From Penicillus capitatus (lineage: Eukaryota > Chlorophyta), in the NCBI GenBank assembly GCA_965649825.1, contig OZ287696.1, positions 1,364,001 through 1,428,000 of the forward strand: 64,000 nt of DNA, read 5' to 3'. Within the stretch, counting starts at the first letter, position 1. Each line of letters begins with the position of its first letter. The position numbers and the translations under genes are program-made. Under the pieces are notes generated by a model. The model made no database searches and was not told the origin of the DNA. It saw nothing but the letters and a program-made list of their open reading frames with translations. Positions 52,300 to 64,000 of the stretch are shown here, one piece after another.

Positions 52300-54654
52300 A
52301 TGTTTGCCAAGTTAACAGCTCTCGTTTCCGGTTCCAATACTTTGCCTTATGAACTCGACGACGTCGAAGGCGAAAGAACGGCAGGCGGATGGCGTCACCA
52401 CCGAGCGACGAGCAAAGCAGACAAAACGCCCGTTTCCCTGTTCAAGTATACCTTCTCCCAGACAGACGACCCTCGAACGACAGAAGCGGCAAAGCACGGC
52501 ATCAAGAGTCTGAGAACAGTATCGCATTGCCTCTTCGTGCTCTTCCTGATCATCGTGATGCATCATCTGTCCAGCTTCGCCATCCCAATGTCCTGATCTT
52601 CAAAGACTCACTCGAAGTTGAAGAGAAGAGCAGTACAACACTCTACCTGGTGACAGAACCTATTCAGCTTCTCTCGACTGTTCTTCGGGATGGAGATCTC
52701 TCAGGCCATCAAAAGCAAGAAACGGCCGTTCTCTTGTGCGTCTCCCGCACGCACTTATCCTGTATGTGTCTTCTAGAAATGCGTATCTTTCAATGGGGCT
52801 GCGGCAGGTGACGTGTGCTTTGAGCTTTCTGAACAATGACTGCCATCAGGTCGCTGAGCCGCCCTCATAGGCAGGCCAACAGACATGTGTGTATAGGTGC
52901 ATGGAAACGTGTGTTTGTCGACAATTGTCGTCGCAGAGAATCTGGATTGGAAACTCAGTTGCATGAACACGTTGTCAGAACACGCGTCTCTCGGAATGTC
53001 TATTCTTCGTGACAGCTCTGCGTTGCTGAGCGATGTGTACAAATGTCCGGAGTTTGCCAAGGGAGAATGGGAGAGCTTGGCTGATGGTCCACCATGGGCA
53101 ATCGACAGTTGGGGTCTGGGATGTCTGATTCGAGAGGTCTTTGGCAATGGGCCACTGGGATCACCTGCCGATCTCAGAGATATCTCCTGCATTCCGGAAG
53201 ATCTGCTCAAAGACTATCAACGCCTTCTCAACTCTCAGGGACAAAAACGTCTCAATCCACAGCGACTGCTGAAGAACAGGTATCTGCATAATCAGCTGGT
53301 GGAAGTCGTGAGCTTTCTGGAATCTCTTGCCGTGAAAGAGGCGACAGAGAAAAGCACGTTCTTTAAGAAACTGACGCAGAGTCTATCAGAGCTGCCGGAT
53401 TTGGTGGTCCACCAAAAGATCTTGCCGATGGTGATCGATGCGTTGGAATTCGGCAGCGCTTCGCCCAATGCACTGAGCTGTGTTATGAAAATTGCCGATG
53501 GAATGGATGCAGAGCAGTTTCAGTCATCCATTGCCCCAGCCATCATCCGTTTCTTCAATTCATCTGACAGGACCATTCGCCGTGTCCTTCTGGAGAATAT
53601 CGACAAGTTTGGTGATCGATTGCCGGCCGCTTTGATCGATGAGACCATCTATCCTGCCTTGACGAATGGCTTCTCGGATAGCAATGCCTATTTAAGGGAG
53701 CTCACGCTGAAATCTATGCTGCACTTTGCAGGAAAGCTCAGTCAGAAGACACTGAATCAATCTCTGTTGAAATTCTTGGCACGGCTGCAGGTCGATCCCG
53801 AACCATCGATCCGGGCCAACACGACAGTGCTTTTGGGATTCATTGCAGATCACTTGGGGGAAGCATCGTGCAAGCGTATTCTACTCAATGCCTTTAGCAG
53901 GGCACTGAAGGATCAATTCCCGCCTGCAAGACTGGCGGGACTGAAGGCATTAGTGACAACCCGAAAGTACTATACCCCTGCCGAAGTGGCCAACAAAGTC
54001 ATACCTTGTGCATCGCCTTTGTGCATCGATGGAGTAGAAGATGTACGAAATCAGGCGCTGACCTGTTTAGAAACGTTTGTTGAAGTACTGCGAGAAAAGA
54101 GTGCGACTGAAGAAGGCGATGAAGGCCAAGTGCCTGTATCCAATCCCAAAACCACGTCAAAGAGTCAGAACTACGTTTCCTGGGCTGTGTCCTCTTTGGG
54201 CTTTTCACAGATCACCGAACCCGAAACGAAATCGGAGCCGAAGTTGGAGAAGAGAACAGAGACACGCGTGGCAGAGCTGGATATGCCTTCGCACACATCA
54301 AGTCCACTAAAACTGAGCGAAAAATCGCACGATGCCTTTCGAGACGCCTCTTCTCGTGCGCTCTCATCCAACAGCAGTTCAGAAGACGATCGATGGGATC
54401 TGGGAGACGATGACGATTTTGGCGAAATAGATGTGAGACAGACAAGACCGTCAACAAAACCCGCATCCAAATCGACCGATCAAGGCTCGTCAAATGATCA
54501 TAGGGGTGTCTTTCGGGCGCCGAAAGAAGAGCACGATGTATGGGATGACTTGGGCATGAAAGCAGCAATGCCGACCGATTCGCCGCCAGTTCAGAGAAGA
54601 AAGCCAAAAGGTTCTGGGAAGCCCATGAAACTGGGCGCCAAGAAATTGAGTTAA
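52300..54654 (+). CDS. SCYL1: SCY1-like pseudokinase
   Basis: Starts MFAKLTALVSGSNTLPYEL, typical of the family. The kinase-like N-lobe has GWRHHRATSKADKTPVSLFKY, then across an intron LRHPNVLIF and LYLVTEPIQLL. GLRQVTCALSFLNNDCH and VHGNVCLSTIVVAENLDWKL replace the catalytic HRD and DFG loops, so it is a pseudokinase. PPWAIDSWGLGCLIREVF follows. The large last exon (from about 52909) holds HEAT-type repeats (KILPMVIDALEFG, IIRFFNSSDRTIRRVLLENI, YPALTNGFSDSNAYLRELTL). The acidic/Ser-rich tail ends KPMKLGAKKLS, which resembles the SCYL1 C-terminus that binds COPI coatomer. Predicted role: Golgi-ER retrograde traffic. One intron falls inside the pseudo-catalytic loop. Confidence 0.93.
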
Positions 54655-54783
54655 GCAGAGGTTACTTGTTTATTCTGGGCGTTTTCTGAAGTCATGGACA
54701 TTGACGCTGTGCATCGCTTTCAAAGAATCCAGCTTCGTCTGCCACTCGCCAACAAACTTCCCATACTTCAGCAACAGCGCGTC

Positions 54784-56149
54784 CTAAGCAGCGAACCGAT
54801 CGGAAGCTTTTCTGTCCGTCCATTGACGTACTTTCTGATTCACCTGCTTTCTGAGGATTTCGATTTCCTTGCGCAGAATAGGGCGATCACATTATTTGAT
54901 GTGACCCGTCGGTGCGTACCTGCCGCAACACGGAAGCCGGGTCTTGGCGCTTCACCGCGAGTTGTTCTTTCAATTGCTGCACGTGATCGTCGAATTGCGC
55001 GGCGCTCTCGTTTGCGATACTCTGTCCATCGACGGCGTTTAACAGAGATTCCATGTCGCTTTCTAACTGGGCCAAAATTTCGATAGGCCCCATCACGCGT
55101 GGCGCCGTTTCTTCTTCCCCTTTGATCATTTCTTCAATCATCTTCTCGTCTAAACTTTCCCCCTCCATTTCTGCTGGCAAAAGGATTGAGTGTGAATCTC
55201 TCTTCCAATTCGACTCTGCCTTCGTCAATGTACAGTGGCGGAACGAGCTAAATGAACGCCGACGGTTCCAGTTATGACCGAATGACCCGAATGGATCATG
55301 ATCGCTTACGTTGCCGGATTTGGCACTCTTGACCAAAGGCGTGTTGGGTGGAAGAGGTTTGAGCTCTTCATCCGAGAAGGCTGCGATCTTTATCGGATCG
55401 ATTTCGAGCCCCATAAACTCATTAATTTTGAAGACTCTGAGGTTGCTGATGTTTCCGAGCGCCTTGTATCTCACTTTTCCGCCATCCGCATAGAAATTCG
55501 TGATCTCGCCGCCCGGTTCGACCTGGATAAGGAGGGCGATTGGTGTGGCGCTGGGAGGCGTGATGGGACTTACGGCATACCAACCGACCTTCTTGATGCC
55601 AGAATCGTAGAAGAGAACGCCATTTGCATCCACCATGAATGTCCGGCCTTTCTCGTCTTGTGCAACCCGGTAGAGCATTTTGTTCTTACCCATGACATAT
55701 TTGATATCTTTGCGGAACTTTTTTATTCCATTCTTCGTCTTGCGCGGCACCATGACGCTGGCAATGACCTCTTCCTCGATCATCTCCGCTACAGAAACGT
55801 CACATCAAACGGGAACGTGTGAGGAGTCGGTGACATTTGCGGAACTGCCGATAGATGAGACCAAGAGGCACGCCCACGAGAAACGGGAAGAGTCTTCTTC
55901 GTTTGATCCCAAAGATCTTCGGCTGGGCATCTCACTCAAAGTGAGAAGCTCGTTAGAAACTGCCAAAAGTGTGACCTCCATCTCGTCGTCATCCTCCGGC
56001 GGTGGAGGAGGCATAGGCGGTGGCGGTGGTCCCTTCGGAGTACGAGGATCAGGCGCCGAACGTATCGTCCGTATAGGCTGACGTTCCGCATTGCACATGA
56101 CACGCGCGGAGAGGCGATGTCGCCACCTGACCGAACAGACACGTGCCAT
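54784..56149 (-). CDS. Unknown protein with polyproline N-terminus and conserved beta-rich core
   Basis: From ATG 56149 the first exon encodes a basic start and a polyproline block (PPPPPMPPPPPEDDDE). A 57-nt intron (about 55800-55857) then leads in phase into EMIEEEVIASVMVPRKTK. The core reads IKKFRKDIKYVMGKNKMLYR, FMVDANGVLFYDSGIKKVGW, LLIQVEPGGEITNFYADGG, FKINEFMGLEIDPIKI. The C-terminal third is helical (MIEEMIKGEEE, IEILAQLESDMESLLNAV) and ends, after a further intron, EIEILRKQVNQKVRQW...DRFAA at TAG 54784. I do not recognise the family. Repeated short beta strands with a polyproline leader suggest an adaptor or structural role. It converges on the SCYL gene, with stop codons about 130 bp apart. 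Confidence 0.65.
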
Positions 56150-56232
56150 CGCCCGTTCCTTCCGTGAGGGTTTGGACAAGTGGATTTAATGAACGCATCT
56201 CGACACAGTTGCCATTATCTATCATTGCAGAA

Positions 56233-57429
56233 TCAGAGAGACAGTAATCTCGTCGAGACAAAACGGCTCATTCCATAAACCGTGTACAGAAAGAGAGCCA
56301 TGCCCCATAACATAGCAAGGGCGCATTTCAGGCGTATGTGGAATGGAAAATCCATCGTCTCGTGCTCTTTCCATTCAAAGCGCTCCAATCCTGCAACCCA
56401 AAGAAGAGTGCGTCTCAGCTGACGGCAAAAGAGTGACCTTTTGGGTTTTTGTGTGAGAAGACGGCAGCCCACTTTGCATCCCACTCTTTCTGAACGACTT
56501 GTAAAAAATCTTCAAATGTTGCGTACTCTTTGGGATCGATAACATCTGAGTATCCTGCAATGATGGAGCATCCAAATTGCACACGCCACTTCTTCTCTGA
56601 GAAGGGCAGTTCTTTGTTCTTGGCGATCACGATCTGACAGGGAAGCTTGCGTAGATAGGCATAGATAAGCATCCCTTTCTTCAAGGGCAATGAAGTGTCT
56701 GCCGTATTTCGATGTCCTATATCTCACTCTTTTGCACGGAGGATAGCTTTCGATCGCACACACCTTCGGGATAAACGATCAGTCCACGAAACGGCGTCTC
56801 CTCTAGACACTTGTCCAGCCACAGATTGAACTTCTATAGCAGCCATGCCTATGGATGGAGGTGTTTGGCAGTCGTCCTCTTGCCTCTTTGTTGCGAATGG
56901 CATTGCGTCTGAAGAAGAGCATGGACTGTCCAACATAACCGTAGAGCATGAACACAGGCAATGCCACAAAGACCATCATACTGGAGCGCCACACAGATCT
57001 CAGACGCGTGACGCGTTGCTGGATTCTATCTGACCGTGACAGGGCACAGCAACTTCCACATGTCAAATACTGTTCGACAAAGAAATCCGACCACGATCGA
57101 TGATTGCACTGTCACATCAAAAAGAGTGAGAAGATCACGAGATGCTATGTACAAACCAAGTAAACGCAGCGCCCTTTGTTATAGATTCTGCCAGAATCGA
57201 CCAGATAGTATCGGAGTCTGAAGAACTTTGTCATCATTTCGGACCTGCACAGAGCCATGAGAACATCGCCGTCATAGAGCACCTAGCCGTGCCATTTAAC
57301 GAGGTCTGCTCGGGGTGTGGTGAAATTCAGAAAATCGACAAAGTAAAAGAAACCCGAAATCTGCACACTCCAGAACAAAAAGAAGAGCACTGCAAAATAG
57401 ATCAATCGGTGAAACAGCGTCGATAGCAT
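56233..57429 (-). CDS. Lysophospholipid acyltransferase (AGPAT/LPLAT family)
   Basis: Minus-strand exons give a membrane protein starting MLSTLFHRLIYFAVLFFLFW (N-terminal TM). LPLAT motif I is NHRSWSDFF near 57090, motif II FFRRNAIRNKEA near 56900, motif III GLIVYPEGHRNT (joined across an intron near 56715-56760), motif IV LPLKKGMLIYAY...LPCQIVI. A C-terminal TM segment (LAMLWGMALFLYTVYG) precedes the stop at 56233. Such enzymes transfer fatty acyl groups from acyl-CoA to lysophosphatidic acid or other lysophospholipids at the ER. The YPEGHR variant of motif III is typical of the LPAT4/5-LCLAT1-like branch. Some N-terminal exon borders are provisional. Confidence 0.85.
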
Positions 57430-57784
57430 CGTGTGTCCGACGTTCGAAGATGGACCTGATGGATGGATGACATGAGACGCAACGTGACGCTTTGCATTGT
57501 AGATGACGCCGACGCGATCACGACAGTCGTCACGCCCACGGGCGTCATCTCTTGTACGAAAAGATCGAGCCTCAATCCAAAGACAAGAAAGCATGATCCC
57601 AATGCCATACGAGCAATCAGCATTGCTGAATGGTCTCGTACCTAATCGGACAGAAGACACTATCATGCAGTCATGTGAAGAGCAGGGATCAGAGTTCCCG
57701 CTTAAGAAATGCACATTATTGCGTCAGGCAAGCATGGTCAAGTAGATGATCATCGGATGTGGTTCTGTATAGAGAATAGGCGAC
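57430..57784. promoter_or_regulatory. Divergent intergenic region, acyltransferase / LRRC9
   Basis: Between the 5' ends of the minus-strand acyltransferase gene and the plus-strand LRRC9-like gene. Short open frames on both strands have no recognisable features. It probably also contains the first exon of the LRRC9-like gene, since no ATG lies at the start of its first clear exon. Confidence 0.4.
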
Positions 57785-60700
57785 GTGGAAGATTTTTATC
57801 CGTATCTAAAAGTGGAGGAGTTGGTATTGGTGGAAAGCGAGATGCAGCACCTTGCCGAAGTGCAAGATTTGACAAGACTGAAGAAACTCTATCTCTATTC
57901 GAACAAAATTCAGTCATTCGATGGAATCCAACACCTGTCCTGTCTCGAAGTGAAGGCCGTTGAGCGGTCTGGGTCTGGCTTGCGAGAGAGTTGGTTGGTA
58001 GGTGCTTTGGCTGTCGGACAACGGAATACGGAATATGTCCCAAGTGGATGCTCTGCCCGTAACGCTCAAAGAGCTGTGCCTTTCGGGCAATCCGATCACC
58101 AGGATCACACAAAGTCTCACACATCTGAAGAACCTGCAGTCACTCTTTCTGTCAAAAACATCCATCTGGAATCTCATGGTGCTCTCTCTATATGGAGCAA
58201 CGAAGGCCATCGATGTTGGCTATGTGTAGGACGTCGAAGTGCTGAAACAGTTAGAGGCGTTGAAGATTCTGCGCTTTTCGGATATGATATGGGGACAGAG
58301 TCCGATCGTGCGCTTGCCGAACTACAGGACAGTCATATTGTTCCATTTGCCACACTTGACCATGCTGGATGGCATGTCCCTGACACAAGAGATGCACGCC
58401 ATGGCGACAGCAGAGGCAACAAAGCATGTGATTTATTACTCGCTTAAACAGCGGGAGTTGAGAGAGACCTTTAGAAATGTTCGAAAAATGGCAGATGAGA
58501 GAAAGCCAGTACGTCGTTCGACGCTTTTCCAGAGTCTTCTGCTGTCACACTGCTGTTTTGTAGATATGCATTATGCCATATGAAAGAGCTTATAAATCTT
58601 TGCTGAGTCAATACCGATCGGAGAAACGGGACGCCGAACAGGTGGCGGCGTGCGATGTGCCTGACAACGATCCTATGGATCGACAACTGCAGAGTAAACG
58701 ATTGAATGAGATGGCTCAGTGTATCCACCATCTTCGAGATAAAGTGCCACTTCGAAGATCTCTCTTTCCCTTGGAGTGGCCTCTGACCATGATGCAGTTG
58801 GAGGACATTGAAGTTTCCTATGGCCAAAGACTGTCCGTCTGCCGAAATTTGCTCGATGCGCAACTGTGGACATTCGATGTCGAATGCCGGACAGGAGGAA
58901 ACCTCACAATCGTCGATTGTGTGGGAGGAGATGGAGGATGGCAAGAGTGCCGTCGCTGTCTCGGTCACCTGAGCGCGGATGGGCAGCACGACAGAATAGT
59001 CATCCATCGAGTTCGGAAGATCATCAACCGCCGCTACGAGACATGGTCGGCTTGTACACAGGATGCTTTTCTGTACTCGGACGGGTGATCATGTTCAGGG
59101 AAGAATCTGAAAAGCCCGTTCTGACCAGCGTCGTGGTTTTATGCCCCGGAGACGCAGACGTTGAAAATCTTAGTGGTTGGGATGTTATCTGTGGGGAGGA
59201 AGGACCTGTGTTGTTGGCGTCTTCGCTATCAGTATTTGAGGAACGGACGACAAGGAATCGATCGATTGGCATCGACAGCAGTTTGGAGGTCAAGAAAGCA
59301 GCACTGTCTGAGGATGCCCGATCGCTCAACGAGACATGTGTCTTAGCTTGAAGTATTTCTGTTCCGGGTGCAAACAAGAGTGATCGAAGCGACAACTGTC
59401 TCTCAGCAGAAGGACGATTCGCCCGATCCAGTCTCCTCCCATTTCTCAGTACCATCTAAATCGCTTTATGCAGAAACTGTTCCTAACATGTGTTAGGAGA
59501 TGGCGAGATTGCGGATGCTCCGAGACGACGAAGAGCTTATTCCTCTGTTTATTGTCAACTGTCAACATTCTGCAGTGCCCTTAGCAGTCGATGATGCATC
59601 TGTCCCGTTGCCAGATGAGAATCCTGAGTATGCCTCCTCAAGTCATCGATGCCGTCTCCAGCATTCACGGCGACTGTTCATCGAGGTGGTGGTCTGTTTA
59701 CCTGTCTCCTTGGATCGGCAAAGGAGGACGGACGCTCTCATCCTGTCCTCTTCTCAAGGAAGCTTCGAAATTTGTGCCTGTCGAAGATTCGACGGAAGTG
59801 TCGGACACTCCCTCGTTCAATGAACCGTTCGAGCGGCTTCTGTCGCCGCCTTCTTCCAATCTGACCCATCTCAATCTGCACAGCTGTGGACTCGAAAAGA
59901 TGGAGGTCATGTTGTTGTGCCTCTGCGTGTGTTCTGAAAGACTGCGTGGTGTCTGTTGGGTGATCTAGGATAGAATCTCTCGGGATTGACAAAACTGCAG
60001 ATCCTGATTCTGAGTTTCAATCGACTCGAGCGCCTGGATGGCATCGGATGCCCTCCGCTGCTTCAGAAACTCGACTGCAGCCATAACTCCATTCGAGACA
60101 CTCACGGGATCGAAGTGCGCCATCACGATACCGAGTCTCATGAACCAGGTCCATTTGTGTCAGCACCTCAGCCGACTATCGGATTTGGATATGGAGTGGA
60201 ATGCCATTCGTTCCTTCACTGATGTGGAGAACCTTACCGAGCTGAGAAAGCTCTCAACCTTGAAGCTCCTCGGAAATCCGCTCTTTGCTGATGTCTTTGT
60301 GTACGGCAACAGCGTCCTCTGCAACAACTCCTCCTCTCAAGTGGACGACCAGCAGAGCATGAATGTCCGCTGCCGTATGCGAGAGCAGACCCACCTCTCA
60401 CTTCGTCCACTCCAATTGAGTGCGTTCACGCTCATCACTCTTTCTTGCTTTGGTGCCATTCGACGATGCATCAGGCGATGGGTGTGGGGTTTTCAGGACG
60501 AAGATTCCTTGGATCCACAATGCATCGCAACAATGGACATCGTTGCGTCGGTTGGATTTGAGTGATCGCTGCCTCTCATCTATATCTCACCTGCATGCAT
60601 GCATTCACCTCGTCGATCTCTGCCTCGAGGTCCGTGGAGAAAGATCGATCTATCCGATGTCGGATCGTATATACTTTTAGGGAAACGCCCTGACGGAAAT

Positions 60701-62015
60701 CGACGTCCTGAATTCGTGCACACGACTGGAACGATTGAATGTGTCCAACAATCGTCTGCAATGTCTTCCCCAAGAGATCACATATTCGAGATTGTCCACT
60801 CTGCTGATAGAAAGGAATCAGCTATCCGATCTGAAACCGCTGTCGTCGCTCGTCCAACTCAGAGACATCATTGTCTCACACAACTGCGTCGCATCGATAG
60901 AGGGCATCGACGTTCTGCCACAGTTGCAGCTCGTAGAGCTATACCATAATCCAGTCGCCGATGATCCTTCTTTTCGAATCACTGCCATCTATCAGATCAC
61001 CTCACTTAAAGTGACCACATTGCTGAATAGACAGCCAGTCATCGATTGAGTTGTTAGATGCTAAATGGGGTCCCCGTTCAGTGGGAAGACCGTGAAGAGG
61101 CCAGGCGGCATTTTGAAGGTGGTCTAGCGATGAAGTTCCTCCAACGGCATCTTCGTCGAGCCGTAAGCTCTCCGCTGACAGATGTCGATCTCAGTGGGCG
61201 TAATCTTGTCGATCTGCCGGATGCCTTCGCCGTCCGTCCATTCCTCAACCATCTCTCCTTAAATGCCTCCCTTTTAGGATGGTCTGGCCAAGCTGACGCG
61301 TCTCAATCTCGATGACAATCAGTTTGAAGCGATCCCACACTGTCTGGGTCGAATCTTGTCTCTCACTTTCCTCTCGCTGAATCTTAACCGTCTGAGGGAT
61401 TCTTGCTTCGAAGCTGTTGACGATGTGGCAGACAGCTGCGGTGCTATGCATCGTCTGGCGGTGCTTTCCCTGGGCGGCAATCGCCTGTCCTCCATCGAGA
61501 AGCTGCGTCTTCGGCGTTGGCGCTGTCTAAGAACGCTCTTTCTCCATGACAACTTCATCAGTGCCATCGCAGACGGTCTTTGTGGTTTGACGCAACTGGC
61601 AGAGCTCATTCTGGACGGCAACTTCATTCGACGACTCTATGGAGACAGCTTCGTCGACCAGAACGCTTCGCTTCGTGAATTGCATCTGGAGCACAATCTG
61701 TTGGAGTCCTTCAGTTTCGTAGAGGATCTCGGACAACTGCGCAGTTTACATGTGAGCCAGAACCGCATCAGCCAAGTGACGCACATCGAGGCGCTGCGTC
61801 CACTGACGCGTCTCCTTGAACTCTCCCTCAGTCGAAACCAACTCTGTCGCAAGCGCATCTATCGCGAATTGGTCGTCGGCAGATGCCCTTCGCTCTGTAT
61901 CATCGACATGCGAGCCGTCACACAAAAGGAGCGACACCTTGCCGCCACGCTCGTGAACTTCGAGGCCTCCCGAGCGGCCGTTCTTGTATCTGTTTATCCC
62001 CAGTCTTTACTGTAA
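57785..62015 (+). CDS. LRRC9: LRRC9-like leucine-rich-repeat protein (start unresolved)
   Basis: The first clear exon starts near 57785 (EDFYPYLKVEELVLV, LKKLYLYSNKIQSFDGIQHL). LRRs continue (LWLSDNGIRNMSQVDALP, LKELCLSGNPI) to a capping block, SDMIWGQSPIVRLPNYRTVI followed by LTMLDG. Next come a helical stretch (ATKHVIYYSLKQRELRETF) and a domain with DVECRTGGNLTIVD and VIHRVRKIINRRY, both diagnostic of LRRC9. A second, longer LRR array fills 59870-61960 (LQILILSFNRLERLDGI, LAVLSLGGNRLSSIEKL, LRELHLEHNLLESFSFV) to the stop at 62015. LRRC9 is conserved mainly in species with cilia, so this supports a flagellated stage. Many introns of about 45-60 nt interrupt it; the exact exon set is provisional. 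Confidence 0.82.
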
Positions 62016-62208
62016 CGGGTGCCTGGAGTGTTTTTATGGCGATGGCGTCGTGCTGTGTTTATGCGTGGACGGTTTGCATAGAGTATTGGCGTATGCGTCG
62101 TTCACAGTGGTCATGCGATGTTGACAGTCAACCGCCCGTCGCCGCCATCGTTCAGATGAACGTCATCTCCGACCGAATCGCGTTTGCACCGTCGTTGATT
62201 CTCAAACA

Positions 62209-63892
62209 ATGGACGAAGTCTACGACGCCGTGGTGCTAGGGACAGGCCTAAAGGAATGCATTCTCTCGGGTCTTCTCTCCGTCGATGGCAAGAAAGTGCG
62301 GCGACTTCTCCGCACCTCTCTCCTCTCTGAACAGCGATGCCGTCTCAGGTGCTGCATATGGACCGCAATGACTACTATGGAGGCGACTCCGCGTCTCTAA
62401 CCCTCACACAAGTAAGCGTTGTTCCGTTGTGCCAGCCATCTGCACAGATGCGTATATCGTGCTAGATGTTCGAGCGGTTTCGCGAAGGGGCAAAGCCTCG
62501 TGATGAACTGGGTTCCAGCCGCGATTACAATATCGACACGGCACCCAAGTTCATCATGGCCAACGGAAAACTCGTTCGCGTTCTGGTCAAGACGACGGTG
62601 ACGCGTTACTTGGAGTTCAAGGCTGTGGACGGGAGCTACGTCTATAACAAGGGCAAAATTTGCCAAGTGCCTGCGACAGATTTCGAGGCCCTGAAGTCTC
62701 AGCTCATGGGCATGTTCGAGAAGAGACGGGCTCGAAAATTCTTTCTGTAAGTATCTGGGATGATGTGACAGATGAGAGGGTTTTGATTTAGGTACGTTCA
62801 AGAGTACAATAAAGACAAACCGGAAACGCATGCGGGACTGGATCTGACAACCATGACCATGGCCCAGGTCTACACCTATTTTCAGCTCGAAGAGGCCACC
62901 ATCGAGTTCATTGGCCATGCGCTGGCACTGCATGGAAATGATGATTATATCCACGATCCAGCACTGCCGACTGTGCTCAGAGTCAAACTCTATCACGAAT
63001 CTCTGATGAGATTTCAAGGAACGAGATCTCCATACATCTATCCACTCTACGGTCTTGGAGAGCTCCCTCAAGTGAGACCGACAACGACATGAGGGGCATG
63101 GGCTGAGGAATCGATTTCAGGCATTTGCTCGATTGAGTGCCGTCTATGGTGGGACATACATGTTGAACAAGCCCGATGCCGAAGTTGTCTATGAAGAAGA
63201 CAAGGTGGTCGGTGTCAAGAGCGGCGAAGACATTGCCAAGTGTAAATTTGTGGTTGGCGATCCCAGCTACTTCCCAGAGAAGGTGGAGAAACTGGGACAA
63301 GTGGTCCGAGCGTTCTGCATCATGGATCATCCCATTCCGGATACGGACAATGCCTTCTCGACGCAGATCATTCTCCCACAGAACCAGATCAGACGCAAAT
63401 CGGATATGTATGTCTTCTGCTGCTCCTATGCGTATGTTCTCGCGCACAGACGCATACCATGATCGATCGCTGCGATGTGCCTCAGGCATAATGTTGCTCC
63501 CAAAGGAAAGTGGTTGGCATTTGTGAGCACGACGGTTGAGACAGAAGATCCGGAATCGGAGCTTCAACCAGGGTTGGCGCTTCTGGGACCGATTCTGGAG
63601 AAATTTGTTGAAATCAAAGACATCTATGGTCCCAAACAAGATGGCAAAGAGTAACCTGCTCTCACACTTTTGAGCAAAGCCAATGCCATTGTATGTCATC
63701 TAGGGATGGGGCATTCATCACAACAGGCTACGATGCATCAACACATTTCGAATCGACAATCGACGATGTTCTGGACGTCTATCACAGAATCACCGGAAAA
63801 GTGAGGACACTCTTTCGAAGGGCTGCTCTCACACAGTGCAGGTGTTGGATCTAGAATCTGAGGATCCCATGGTGGCAAAGACAGAGGTCTGA
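62209..63892 (+). CDS. GDI1: Rab GDP-dissociation inhibitor (GDI)
   Basis: Complete gene. Exons 62209-62295, 62349-62411, 62466-62746, then from 62792, with introns of 45-54 nt. The N-terminus [21 protein letters not shown] is the Rossmann-like start of GDI/REP proteins; [14 protein letters not shown] follows in exon 2. Downstream: [82 protein letters not shown] and the C-terminal [17 protein letters not shown], ending [16 protein letters not shown] at 63892. GDI extracts and recycles prenylated Rab GTPases between membranes. All conserved sequence regions are present, and the length is normal for GDI. Confidence 0.95.
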
Positions 63893-64000
63893 TAGGGTGC
63901 CGCAGGTTGATGGATGTCGACTGCCCTTCTGCTCTGCAATAGTTCTCTGCAATTGATGAAGATGCTGAACAACTCGTCTGAATATCATAACTCTTGGCGG
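63893..64000. other. Sequence after the GDI stop
   Basis: 108 bp to the window edge; no feature recognised. Confidence 0.5.

Noticed and set aside
55805-56149. Proline-rich minus frame as an independent small gene
   Set aside because: A donor inside the last codons joins it in phase, via a 57-nt intron, to the downstream core, so it is the first exon of that gene.
1-64000. CRISPR arrays, bacterial operons, rRNA or tRNA genes
   Set aside because: No direct-repeat/spacer arrays or rRNA-like blocks were seen, and the gene structure is clearly eukaryotic; tRNA genes could be missed by eye but none was supported.

Overview
This is eukaryotic nuclear DNA from a gene-dense protist. Genes lie on both strands and are often less than 300 bp apart. 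They carry many very short spliceosomal introns, mostly 42-62 nt and a few near 28-32 nt. I placed introns by GT...AG ends together with reading-frame and domain continuity. A plastid-lipid-associated protein (fibrillin) points to a plastid-bearing lineage. An LRRC9-type protein points to a ciliated or flagellated cell. A long protein built of helical repeats of about 37 residues resembles the organelle RNA-binding repeat proteins common in algae and alveolates. A flagellate alga or a relative (alveolate or stramenopile grade) fits best, but I cannot name a species.

Layout. 1-4.4 kb: the 3' part of a long coiled-coil gene, then an RRM protein. 4.4-6.6 kb: gene-poor. 6.6-21.7 kb: BAR protein, PX/coiled-coil protein, PLAC8 protein, pterin-dependent aromatic amino acid hydroxylase, proteasome receptor Rpn13, helical-repeat protein, Ras-like GTPase with a seven-cysteine tail, methionine sulfoxide reductase A, J-domain protein, metacaspase. 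21.7-24 kb: decayed DNA with a YME1-exon relic, a LINE fragment and a broken RRM copy. 24-29.1 kb: a second, inverted and nearly identical copy of the coiled-coil gene. 29.4-44 kb: fibrillin, mitochondrial i-AAA protease, a coiled-coil protein of unknown function, a DRP1-type dynamin, a coiled-coil protein with tandemly duplicated exons, and a RAMA-domain protein. 44.2-52 kb: the Noc2 ribosome-assembly gene, split by an intact Ty3/gypsy-type LTR retrotransposon. 52.3-63.9 kb: SCY1-like pseudokinase, an unknown proline-rich protein, a lysophospholipid acyltransferase, an LRRC9-like protein and a Rab GDI.

Most genes are ordinary housekeeping genes for membrane traffic, organelle upkeep and proteolysis, with no operon-like logic. 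The unusual content is structural. (i) A retrotransposon sits exactly on a 3' splice site, and its target-site duplication rebuilds the acceptor. (ii) The gag-pol junction carries a hairpin 6 nt past a possible shift site. (iii) Coiled-coil exons of exactly three heptads were duplicated together with their introns. (iv) A >3.9 kb inverted duplication encloses about 20 kb, and its two arms have diverged unevenly. (v) A Ras-like GTPase lacks the switch-II catalytic motif.
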